A DNA stretch of 6,229 nucleotides, from the NCBI GenBank assembly GCA_018883485.1, contig VEQB01000144.1, positions 1 to 6,229 of the forward strand. The letters run 5' to 3'. The DNA is from Bacteroidota bacterium. GTDB taxonomy: Bacteria > Bacteroidota > Bacteroidia > UKL13-3. A program made the position numbers and the translations under genes. The notes beneath the pieces were generated by a model. The model saw only the letters and a program-made list of their open reading frames with translations, made no database searches and was not told the DNA's origin. The stretch's first letter is position 1, and each line of letters starts with the position of its first letter. Positions 1-6,229 of the stretch are shown one piece after another.

Positions 1-836
1 CATATAGGGTTCAAGATAAACCCAGTGAAGTTTTTAATTATAAACTAGGATTGGGTAAAAGGCTTAAGGACGATAGGCAAATTAATGCTGTTATTGGAGT
101 GGTAGCCTTGGCTGGAAATTGGGCGCCATTATTCAGTTTAAATTTTCTTAATCATAAGAGAAAGTCCTACCATTGGAGCATGTCGTTGTCACATGAGCAA
201 CAACTCTTTTCAAGCATGCCAACTACTATTTTAAATGCATATAATTTAGGTTATTGGGTTGAACCTAATCATAAAACCAAACAAACTATGCTACAGGGTG
301 ATTTAAATTTTGCGCATTTGGGCCCTGTAAGATTATTGTTATTATCAAATATTCGTCTTCAAAATAATATGGCTCAATTTAATTGGGAAGCCTTACACCC
401 AGATTCAGGAATTAATGGAATGCTATTTTTTAGCAACTTTGTTTTCTGGGGTAAACAACTTGAATTAAGTTATAATCCAATTCAGTTATTGAGTATAAAG
501 TTAGTGCTTCATCATCAAAATATACTAAGAGGAAACAATGATTTTATGAAAAGTATTCCAACTAGTTGGCTTAATGCAATAGTATCATTAAAACTTCCGG
601 AGCGTATTGTTTTTTGGTTTCATTTATATGGGCAGACACAAGAGACAAATAATCTAATGTTACTTTCAGAATTTAGTTTAAGTAAGAAGGCTTTAGGGGA
701 TATGCTAAATTTGAGTTTTAATGTTAGAAATCTAACCAATTCCTATCACCAGTATCATCCAAAAGGAGCGCAATTTGATTTAAGTTTTCACATTTCCTTA
801 AGTTGCAATTTGAACGCCCAAATTCCAAAAAGATAA
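1..836 (+). CDS. Outer-membrane beta-barrel protein, C-terminal part (TonB-dependent receptor-like), 5' partial
   Basis: The frame is open from base 3 to the TAA at 834-836, giving 277 visible residues. The TTG at 51 is not a convincing start, because coding sequence continues upstream of it to the window edge (reading YRVQDKPSEVFNYKLG). The protein is a run of amphipathic strands with alternating hydrophobic and polar residues, separated by polar turns, as expected of an outer-membrane beta-barrel. Near the end, LNLSFNVRNLTNSYHQY followed by a final strand (FDLSFHISLSC) resembles the last strands of TonB-dependent receptors, where an 'N-(L/V)-x-N-x-x-Y' segment precedes the terminal strand. 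The barrel call is fairly safe. The TonB-receptor assignment is inference, since the plug domain and TonB box would lie outside the window. The protein ends in NAQIPKR rather than the usual terminal aromatic residue. The substrate is unknown. The gene converges with the thioredoxin/Maf frame, with a gap of 104 bases. Confidence 0.6.
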   Translation, partial: YRVQDKPSEVFNYKLGLGKRLKDDRQINAVIGVVALAGNWAPLFSLNFLNHKRKSYHWSMSLSHEQQLFSSMPTTILNAYNLGYWVEPNHKTKQTMLQGDLNFAHLGPVRLLLLSNIRLQNNMAQFNWEALHPDSGINGMLFFSNFVFWGKQLELSYNPIQLLSIKLVLHHQNILRGNNDFMKSIPTSWLNAIVSLKLPERIVFWFHLYGQTQETNNLMLLSEFSLSKKALGDMLNLSFNVRNLTNSYHQYHPKGAQFDLSFHISLSCNLNAQIPKR

Positions 837-940
837 TCTTAAACTTTCTACGCAAACTCACTTTTTTATTTTAAGAATTCCATTCGTAGGCTCACTCTGT
901 GCATACCATTAGGTGATCCATGTGATAAGTGTATTTGAAA

Positions 941-2884
941 TTATTTCTTAAGCGCCTCTTCTATCATATTGTAAATATTGGGTGCGCTTGGCCTTGGTGC
1001 CGGAGCCGAAATGAAATTACCATCTTTACCAATTAAGAAATAAGATGGAATACTAGTTACTTTATATTTTTTTTGAACCTCTGGGCTACTGCCATTGTTA
1101 GATAGTAAGTGAATGCCACTGATACTGTAGCGATTTTTTGCTGCAATCCAATTTTGTTCTCCTTCATCTATCGAAATATTAATAAATACTACATCCTTTC
1201 CAGCAAAGTATTTCTTGAGTTCTTCTCCAGCAGGTATTTCTCCTAAACAAGGCCTACACCAACTTGCCCAAAAATCTAAGTAAACTACCTTGCCTTTAAA
1301 ATCCTCCAAACTAACCAAATTTCCTTGTGCGTCTTTCATCTTAAATGGATAGGCTTTAGATCCCACAGTAAATGGTAATTTATCTAAATATGCAGCTTCA
1401 ACTGTAGTGTAACCAGGTAAGTTTTGACATTCGGCTTGAGCCAATTTATAAAGACTACCTGCATCTTCTACGGTGCTATTGTAAACAATATCTGCCCAAA
1501 TATGTAAGCGGAAGATTTTTAAGACATCTCCCTTAAAAAAGGTTTCACAATATTTCCATATTTCTACAATAGTTAATTTTTGCCCATTGTCATTGATGGC
1601 TTTAATAAGATTCAATTTTTGAAATGTTCTATATTGAGGTGAATGCATTATTTTACTTTGGTTCAAATCTACATTCTTAAGAAAATCGAAGTAGCTAGCA
1701 TCTAAGGCAGGTAATGTCGAATTACTTTTTCTTCTGTTTTCATAATATTGAGGATAGGTGAGTTTTAGATTTTCAAACTCATAAAAATTCTCTGCACCTA
1801 TTTGTAGTCTTGCTTCTGTACTTAAACTTTGGCCATTGGCTTGAAGAAAACTTTGCTTTTCTTTTACAATGCTATCTGCCCAAAACTTAAATGTTTGCGG
1901 ACTTAGCATATTCATTTTAATGCCAATAATTTTTTGAAATTCTATACTTTCAGTAGTACTTTTAAAATGTAGAAATTGTTTATATCCAAAAATTGCATCC
2001 TTGTTTCCTTTTCCGCTAATTACCAGCTTTTGTGCATCTTTTGGGTCAATACTTAGGTTTAAACTATCTCCAGGTTTAATGTAAAATCGCATGAAGTCTT
2101 TTGCATCTACAAATGCTATCATTTGGCCTTCGCTTATGTTCATTACCTCCTTAAAATTACCATCTTCTCCAATTTCAAAATTTCTGTTGGTTGGCTCATT
2201 GTCGAAAGGGTTAGCAAAGAATTGTACCATGGCTTGTCCTTTTTTTGCTGGAAGTTTTCCCTCAATAACTGTTCTAGTTTGAGCAAAACCAACATAGCTC
2301 ATAAACAGCATAAGGAGCGTTAGTCCAAACTCTTTTTTTAGCACCTCATAAATTCTACTCACTGGTAAACCCATAACATTATAGAAGCAACCGTTAATTC
2401 GTTCTACTGCGGTGTATCCAAACCAATCTTGAATGCCATAGCTCCCAGCTTTGTCGTAAGGTTTATAATTATCTATATAATGTTCCATTTCTTTAAGGTT
2501 TAATTGTTTGCAACTTACTTCACTTTTTTCGGAAAAGCTGATGGTTTTATTTTCTGTTTTTAAGCATACCCCAGTATATACTGAATGGGTTTCGCCACAA
2601 ATTTGTTGTAACATTTCTAAAGCTTCTTCTTTATTACAAGGTTTATTTAATACTGTATGGTTGATCCAAACTATTGTATCTGCTGTTAACAATAATTCAT
2701 CCTTAGTTAACTTACCCGGGTAATGCTCTGCTTTTTTAATGGCTAAGCCACTGGCAATTTCATCTGGTGTTAAACTTGAATCAAACGATTCATCTACTTC
2801 ATAGGTTACTATGCTGTAATCAAGTTCAAGCCCTTTAATCAATTCTTGCCTGCGTGGCGATTTAGATGCGAGTATAATTTTCAT
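941..2884 (-). CDS. maf: Maf-type nucleotide pyrophosphatase fused in frame to a secreted TlpA-like thioredoxin protein
   Basis: Residues 1-184 form a whole Maf protein. Visible features are the N-terminal ASKSPRR motif (6-12), TADT with the catalytic-type Asp69, Lys81-Pro82, GSYGIQDWFG (147-156) and NVMGLPV (169-175). Maf enzymes of the YhdE type hydrolyse dTTP/UTP and modified nucleotides in the cytosol. Without a stop, the frame runs into a signal-peptide-like segment (about 181-201: LKKE, then a hydrophobic stretch, then GFAQ). After it come a beta-rich region resembling DUF4369-type domains (about 203-300), a helical middle region, and a thioredoxin/TlpA domain (about 503-647). That domain has the redox motif WCRPC (Cys543, Cys546) and the cis-proline in SIPSYF (Pro613). 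Such proteins are normally exported and reduce disulfides in the periplasm. The ATG lies two bases after the stop of the upstream gene, so the two are co-transcribed. Both halves look complete. Either this is a real fusion with one membrane span, or two proteins are made from it. Both domain calls are strong; the single-polypeptide call is uncertain. Confidence 0.85.
   Translation of the reverse strand: MKIILASKSPRRQELIKGLELDYSIVTYEVDESFDSSLTPDEIASGLAIKKAEHYPGKLTKDELLLTADTIVWINHTVLNKPCNKEEALEMLQQICGETHSVYTGVCLKTENKTISFSEKSEVSCKQLNLKEMEHYIDNYKPYDKAGSYGIQDWFGYTAVERINGCFYNVMGLPVSRIYEVLKKEFGLTLLMLFMSYVGFAQTRTVIEGKLPAKKGQAMVQFFANPFDNEPTNRNFEIGEDGNFKEVMNISEGQMIAFVDAKDFMRFYIKPGDSLNLSIDPKDAQKLVISGKGNKDAIFGYKQFLHFKSTTESIEFQKIIGIKMNMLSPQTFKFWADSIVKEKQSFLQANGQSLSTEARLQIGAENFYEFENLKLTYPQYYENRRKSNSTLPALDASYFDFLKNVDLNQSKIMHSPQYRTFQKLNLIKAINDNGQKLTIVEIWKYCETFFKGDVLKIFRLHIWADIVYNSTVEDAGSLYKLAQAECQNLPGYTTVEAAYLDKLPFTVGSKAYPFKMKDAQGNLVSLEDFKGKVVYLDFWASWCRPCLGEIPAGEELKKYFAGKDVVFINISIDEGEQNWIAAKNRYSISGIHLLSNNGSSPEVQKKYKVTSIPSYFLIGKDGNFISAPAPRPSAPNIYNMIEEALKK
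2320..2344 (-). other. Maf/thioredoxin junction: in-frame GTG start, A7 tract and nearby out-of-frame stop
   Basis: Three things coincide here. A GTG codon at 2344-2342 (residue 181) is in frame and would start a free thioredoxin protein, MLKKEFGLTLLMLFMSYVG then FAQ, which is a well-formed signal peptide. Seven consecutive A residues (T7 on the + strand, 2333-2339) follow, read as CTA AAA AAA GAG. In the +1 frame just after the tract, a TAA at 2322-2320 would end Maf as LKKSLD, a natural Maf length. Loss of one A, in DNA or by polymerase slippage, would therefore give a free Maf protein, and internal initiation would give a free thioredoxin protein. No strong Shine-Dalgarno sequence precedes the GTG, which is not decisive in Bacteroidota. 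These sequence facts are read directly; any use of the site is inference. Confidence 0.5.
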
Positions 2885-2886
2885 AA

Positions 2887-4038
2887 CTAATCTTCAACGG
2901 TATCTATCCAAATAAAGTTTCCACCACTTAATCTAAAAATATCTTTATCTACTTGGAATTCTTCTCCATCTTTTAGTTTTTTCATATCTATATCATTGGA
3001 AGTAGTATGAAAACTACCTTTTGTTTGAAATGCAATTTTAAGGTATTGGTCGTTAATGCCTTTTTTAGTGCCACACATAATTATATGTATCGGCTTTTTT
3101 ATTCTTTTTAATAATGCCATATCTCTAACATTGCTTTCATCGGCCAACAACACAATGTCGGTATAATCTCTATAAGCAATCATCGCGGTGGTTAAAGCTT
3201 CCAAATCATTTTCTGGGTCATCACCTCCTTCACCCATTTTTCTCACATCTTCAATATCTTTTTTAAGTTTTCTATAATCTTTGGCTTCAAACGAGTGCAC
3301 GCCGCCAGTTCTCCCCAACACTTTTTTTTCATCTGGGGTATTATCACCATCATTAAAAAGTACAAAATATTTTACGCGTCCATCTTCATAGTTTTGTTTA
3401 TACCAAACCAGCATTTGCCCAATGTAAGGAAACATACTGCCTGTCATATCTACAACTAACATTACTTTCTTCCATTCTTTATTTCTCTTAAAAACATTAA
3501 AAATGGTTGAATCTCTTATTTTATACTCACCGCTTAAGAATTTATCAAATTTTAAAGTAGTTTCTTTTGTTGGACTTTCATAGGTAACAATTCCTTTTTT
3601 ATCAAAATGTGCATAGCTTCCATCTAATTCGCCTTTACTAAAACTCCCCTCGGTTAAGAGAAATCCATTTTGATCATAATTTCTTTCATAACCATCTTTT
3701 AACCCTGCTTTATAAATTTCTTCCACGCGGGTAGAGCAATTGGAGTAAAACATAACACGCGGTCCATCTAAAACGCCATTGTGATAGGTATTCGAATATT
3801 CTATACAATCCTGCCCATCATAATAACTTATTTCTAGACCTTCCTTTTCGCCATTCTCATAATACACTTCATATTTAAGATCTCCATTGGGCCAGAAGTA
3901 ACGCCAGAACCCATGCTTTTTACCATTGGCTTGTGTTAAATTAATTGTATCGCCATCTTCAATGATAAAGGTTTGACCCAATGCTGATGTTGCAATAGAT
4001 ATAAGTAAAAGGACTTGGTAAACAATCTTTCTTAACAT
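2887..4038 (-). CDS. Secreted MORN_2-repeat / von Willebrand factor A domain protein
   Basis: The 383-residue product begins with a type I signal peptide: MLRK, a hydrophobic core VYQVLLLISIA, then TSALG before Gln22. Residues about 39-150 hold repeated 'NG.l.yE.yY.nGe.eG' units (GKKHGFWRYFWPNG, YYENGEKEGLEISYYDG, NTYHNGVLDGPRVMFY, KAGLKDGYERNYDQNG, FSKGELDGSYAHFDKKG). These match MORN_2-type (YwqK-like) repeats. From about 190 there is a von Willebrand A fold with the MIDAS motif DMTGS (Asp197, Thr199, Ser201), preceded by the strand KVMLVV. A later GEGGDDPEN (269-277) resembles the GGDxPE motif seen in many such domains, and a strand DIVLLAD follows at 294-300. MIDAS domains bind a divalent metal and usually mediate protein-protein contacts. 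Export to the periplasm is likely; there is no lipobox cysteine. It is the first gene of the - strand operon, and its TAG lies two bases before the Maf ATG. Its specific function is not known to me. Confidence 0.8.
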   Translation of the reverse strand: MLRKIVYQVLLLISIATSALGQTFIIEDGDTINLTQANGKKHGFWRYFWPNGDLKYEVYYENGEKEGLEISYYDGQDCIEYSNTYHNGVLDGPRVMFYSNCSTRVEEIYKAGLKDGYERNYDQNGFLLTEGSFSKGELDGSYAHFDKKGIVTYESPTKETTLKFDKFLSGEYKIRDSTIFNVFKRNKEWKKVMLVVDMTGSMFPYIGQMLVWYKQNYEDGRVKYFVLFNDGDNTPDEKKVLGRTGGVHSFEAKDYRKLKKDIEDVRKMGEGGDDPENDLEALTTAMIAYRDYTDIVLLADESNVRDMALLKRIKKPIHIIMCGTKKGINDQYLKIAFQTKGSFHTTSNDIDMKKLKDGEEFQVDKDIFRLSGGNFIWIDTVED

Positions 4039-4043
4039 TCCCG

Positions 4044-4051
4044 CAAAGTTA
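4044..4051 (-). promoter_or_regulatory. Bacteroidota-type -7 promoter element (TAACTTTG)
   Basis: On the - strand the eight bases TAACTTTG match the Bacteroidota sigma-A -7 consensus TAnnTTTG exactly. The element ends five bases before the ATG of the MORN_2/vWA gene (TAACTTTG-CGGGA-ATG). I see no clear TTG at the expected -33 position; that stretch is T-rich. A transcript starting at the usual distance from this element would have almost no 5' leader. The match is direct; promoter activity is inferred. Confidence 0.5.
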
Positions 4052-4087
4052 AGGTTTATTATCAGAAAGGACTTAAAAAAACCTTAA

Positions 4088-4776
4088 TTAAACGCCTTCC
4101 CAAGTGTTGGTTTCCAAATTATATTTTTTTATCTCCCTTGCAGAGTTTCCACCCCAATTAAGGTTCTCATATTCATTTATTGGTAAAATATACATACGGG
4201 ATCTTCATCTATTGGAGCTGCTTCCGGCTGCTTTATGACTAAGTGCTCCTTATTTTATCATTTGAATGAAAAAGGTTTAAGCATTTCTTTTAGTTGATAG
4301 CTTTTAAATATTTCACTATTACCAAAGATTTACATTTTTTTAAATCCGAGTCTTTCTATTGCTTTTTTTATTTCCGATGCAAATCTACGAATGTTGATAA
4401 AGTGGGTCATTCTAAATAAAAATGTGAAAGGAAGGACGTTAGTTGACTCTAATATAGTATGGGGGAAGAGATTATATAGATTTAATTTTACTTCAATAAA
4501 ATTCTCATCTTTATTTTTTGGTATAATAATTTGCATCTGCACATAAGGCAGGTGTCATTCCCTTTTCAGCAAAGCCTTGTTAATTGGATAATTTATATAT
4601 AATGCGCAATTGTTACTTGCAAACTCCTCTGCAATGTTAAAGCAGTTACTGCCAATTTAACTATCAATGGTTTTAAGTCCAACCGCAATAATATCTTCTT
4701 CTGTCATACTAATTGGTTTTACACCTAAAAAACAGAAATTAATTCCAAAAAGCCTATTTGCCAAAAAAATAGACAA
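4088..4776 (-). pseudogene. Probable decayed coding sequence, family not recognised
   Basis: This stretch has no intact gene, but the - strand carries protein-like segments. One frame, from a TTG at 4776 down to a TAA at 4179-4177, contains recognisably coding-like runs. Examples are LGVKPISMTEEDIIAVGLK, then a 70-codon piece (4542-4330) containing INIRRFASEIKKAIERLGFKK, then FGNSEIFKSYQLKEMLKPF, then HLVIKQPEAAPIDEDPV. In-frame stops interrupt it (first bases at 4659, 4557, 4332, 4260 and 4257). Near 4195 the coding-like signal moves to another frame, with an ATG at 4195 and a 35-residue tail (INEYENLNWGGNSAREIKK, ending TWEGV) that stops at 4090-4088. The simplest reading is an old gene broken by several stops and one frameshift, lying just upstream of the MORN_2/vWA gene in the same orientation. 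Alternatively, these could be chance open stretches in AT-rich DNA or a few tiny genes. I do not recognise the family. Confidence 0.4.
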
Positions 4777-4806
4777 CTATCTAGTAAGGGTTAATAACTG
4801 AAAACC

Positions 4807-4834
4807 TTTGATATAGTATATACCACTTACTTTG
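4807..4834 (+). promoter_or_regulatory. Candidate Bacteroidota promoter for the TolC-like/Wzz operon
   Basis: TTTG at 4807-4810 is followed, after 16 bases, by TTACTTTG at 4827-4834. This is one mismatch from the -7 consensus TAnnTTTG, with a TTTG-like -33 element at roughly the expected distance (slightly short). A start a few bases downstream would leave a leader of about 20-25 bases before the ATG at 4862. This placement also argues against the in-frame TTG at 4832, which lies inside the element, as the start of the gene. Confidence 0.4.
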
Positions 4835-4861
4835 TTGGTGGATATTTTTAAAACTAGAACT

Positions 4862-5626
4862 ATGCTTAGATTAGTCATAAAACTAAAAAAAATAGTGTTG
4901 TTATTGGTATTTTTTTTCGGCCTCAACTCTGCTTCCAAGGGGCAGGTTGATTCATTGTTTTTAGATCCTAAGGTCGATATTGAACTATTGCTTCCATCTT
5001 TAGATTCATTGTACGAAATTGCAAAGTTGGTTAACCCAACATTAAAACAAGAAAATGCAGCAATGCGTTCGAGTTTGTGGGCAGAGCAATATAACCGCTG
5101 GTTATGGGCACAAAACATATATGTATTTTATAACTACAACTTTGGTAGTTTGCCATTTTTTGCTTATACAGATATCACTAATCCTCAAGGTCTTACTCAA
5201 GTTTCCCAAGGTTATCGCGCAGGTGTCAATATTCAGTTATCAATTTTCGATGTAATGGGTCATAAAGGTCGCGTAAATGAACAACGCGAAAAAGCTTTAG
5301 TAAGTAAATATAAGCATGATGCAGAGTCTTTAGAGCTAAAGAGAAAATTAGGCTCATTATATGCAGATATGGTTGGTTATAATAGAATGTATAAAGGCAG
5401 AAATGAAAATTTACTTACCCAGTTAGTTGCTTGCCAAGTAGCTGAAAAAGAATATAGAGAAGGCGCCATTCATATTTCTGAGTATGCACGTCAAAAAAAT
5501 GTAATGGCAGATGCGGAGGCTTCTTACCACGACTCATTTAGATTTTATCTTGCCGCTATAGAACAATTTGAGGCCATATTAGGTGTGTCTCTAGAATCTG
5601 TAATGAAAAAACCAAAGAAAAACTAA
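4862..5626 (+). CDS. Short single-repeat TolC-like outer-membrane efflux/export protein
   Basis: I place the start at ATG 4862, giving 254 residues, because it yields a clean signal peptide (MLRLVIKLKK, then IVLLLVFFFG, then LNSAS). The upstream in-frame TTG at 4832 would add ten residues in front of it and overlaps the promoter candidate. The mature protein follows the order of one TolC (OEP) half. A long helix at about 46-83 (LDSLYEIAKLVNPTLKQEN) leads to a strand (IYVFYNYNFGS, 86-96). A second strand (GVNIQLSIFDVMGHKGRV, 121-138) follows, then long helices to about 240, including YREGAIHISEYARQKNV, the 'Y..G.i...e' pattern of the family, and a final segment ending FEAILGV. Full TolC proteins carry two such halves and are usually over 400 residues, so this is about half size. 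The next gene encodes a Wzz/GumC-like protein 12 bases away, which points to polysaccharide export rather than drug efflux. The family call rests on pattern recognition only. Confidence 0.65.
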   Translation: MLRLVIKLKKIVLLLVFFFGLNSASKGQVDSLFLDPKVDIELLLPSLDSLYEIAKLVNPTLKQENAAMRSSLWAEQYNRWLWAQNIYVFYNYNFGSLPFFAYTDITNPQGLTQVSQGYRAGVNIQLSIFDVMGHKGRVNEQREKALVSKYKHDAESLELKRKLGSLYADMVGYNRMYKGRNENLLTQLVACQVAEKEYREGAIHISEYARQKNVMADAEASYHDSFRFYLAAIEQFEAILGVSLESVMKKPKKN

Positions 5627-5638
5627 TTATTAGAGATT

Positions 5639-6229
5639 ATGACACTTGCACAGTTTTTACGCATAATTAGTAAGAACCTTAAATGGTTAATCATATTCCC
5701 ACTATTGGCTGCAATATTGGTATACTTTTTAACAGCTAAACTTCCTAAGGAGTATCAAGCAGAAACTATTGTTTACACGGGTATAGCTTCTGGTCACGGA
5801 AATACTTCTGGAGAAGATGCCCCTCGCGCAGACTATTTCACCATTAATAATGCTTTTGATAATCTTTTGGCAACTATTTCGGCGCGTCAAACCCTAGAAG
5901 ATGTTGCTATAAAGTTGTTGGCGCAGCATTTATTATTAGAAACGCCTGATCCTTTAATATTAGGTGAGAAAAGTTTTGCAGACCTTAAAAACACCATCAC
6001 AGATGAAAGAGCATTGATGGTTGTTCCTGGTAATTTTACCGCTACCGTTGAGAAAATAATCAAATACAAGAACTCTTCTACATATAATATCGTTGTAGAA
6101 TTATTATCGCGCCCAACTGGTCATTATAGTCTTCAACAAATATTCAAAAATCTTACTGCATCTCGCAAGTCGACTTCAGATTTTATCGAATTAAATTTTA
6201 AATCAGAAGATCCTGGAGTAAGCTTAAAC
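5639..6229 (+). CDS. Wzz/GumC-like polysaccharide chain-length determinant, 3' partial
   Basis: From ATG 5639 the frame is open to the window edge, giving 197 visible residues without a stop. The N-terminus reads MTLAQFLRIISKNLKWL, followed by a transmembrane segment at about 16-33 (WLIIFPLLAAILVYFLT). Just after it come LPKEYQAETIVYTGIASG (35-52) and a periplasmic region rich in helices and strands. This is the layout of the Wzz N-terminal domain: a short cytosolic tail, TM1, then a 'P..Y.a...i' strand. Such inner-membrane proteins set polysaccharide chain length and partner with the polymerase and an outer-membrane exporter. Some carry a C-terminal tyrosine kinase domain, but that part would be outside the window. 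The gap to the TolC-like gene is 12 bases, so they form one transcription unit. The family is fairly secure; the polymer and the presence of a kinase domain cannot be judged. Confidence 0.75.
   Translation, partial: MTLAQFLRIISKNLKWLIIFPLLAAILVYFLTAKLPKEYQAETIVYTGIASGHGNTSGEDAPRADYFTINNAFDNLLATISARQTLEDVAIKLLAQHLLLETPDPLILGEKSFADLKNTITDERALMVVPGNFTATVEKIIKYKNSSTYNIVVELLSRPTGHYSLQQIFKNLTASRKSTSDFIELNFKSEDPGVSLN

Noticed and set aside
51..836. TTG at 51 as the start of the first gene
   Set aside because: The reading frame is open upstream to base 3 with ordinary coding-like residues, and a beta-barrel C-terminus without a signal peptide cannot be a whole protein. The gene is cut by the window edge.
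837..940. Intrinsic terminator between the convergent genes
   Set aside because: I looked for a GC-rich hairpin with a T run on both strands and found none by eye; only short AT-rich partial repeats are present.
2091..2723. Short + strand open frames inside the Maf-thioredoxin gene
   Set aside because: They lie antisense to strongly supported coding sequence, resemble no family, and are expected shadows.
4330..4542. A 70-codon GTG-started frame on the - strand as a functional small gene
   Set aside because: Its frame continues on both sides as protein-like segments interrupted by stops, so it looks like one piece of a decayed gene. There is no promoter or ribosome site I can point to.
4832..4861. 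TTG at 4832 as the start of the TolC-like gene
   Set aside because: It overlaps the candidate -7 promoter element and would put ten extra residues before a signal peptide that begins cleanly at ATG 4862.
4777..5118. A 113-codon - strand frame overlapping the start of the TolC-like gene
   Set aside because: It is antisense to the signal peptide and first helix of a convincing gene, and its own sequence resembles no protein family.
5623..5633. Perfect small inverted repeat CTAATTATTAG at the end of the TolC-like gene
   Set aside because: Five-base AT-rich arms with a one-base centre are common by chance and include the stop codon; not a credible operator or terminator.
5887..6069. A 60-codon - strand frame near the right edge
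   Set aside because: It lies inside the Wzz/GumC-like coding sequence on the opposite strand, and is a shadow.

Overview
The window looks like a chromosomal segment of a Bacteroidota bacterium (phylum-level inference). The DNA is AT-rich. Two candidate promoters match or approach the Bacteroidota -7 consensus TAnnTTTG. The protein families are also typical of that phylum: a TonB-receptor-like barrel, a secreted TlpA-type thioredoxin with a large N-terminal domain, a MORN_2 repeat protein, and a Wzz/GumC-like polysaccharide protein.

Layout. (1) Bases 1-836, + strand: the 3' part of an outer-membrane beta-barrel gene, cut by the left edge. (2) Bases 941-4038, - strand: a two-gene operon. The first gene encodes a secreted protein with MORN_2-like repeats and a von Willebrand A domain. 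Two bases later begins a 647-codon frame that joins a complete Maf nucleotide pyrophosphatase to a complete signal-peptide-bearing TlpA-like thioredoxin protein. (3) Bases 4039-4861: about 820 bases without an intact gene. This stretch holds the two outward-facing promoter candidates and, on the - strand, what looks like a decayed coding sequence with several in-frame stops and a frameshift. (4) Bases 4862-6229, + strand: an envelope operon with a short, single-repeat TolC-like outer-membrane protein followed 12 bases later by a Wzz/GumC-like chain-length protein cut by the right edge.

How the genes may work together. The right-hand pair looks like the start of a polysaccharide export locus, with an outer-membrane helical tube component and an inner-membrane chain-length/co-polymerase protein. 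The left operon mixes a cytosolic housekeeping enzyme (Maf) with two exported proteins, so co-transcription need not mean a shared pathway. The points most worth checking are the in-frame Maf-thioredoxin join at an A7 tract and the half-length TolC-like protein. I see no CRISPR array, tRNA, rRNA, insertion sequence or phage gene, and I cannot claim a new defence or mobile system here.
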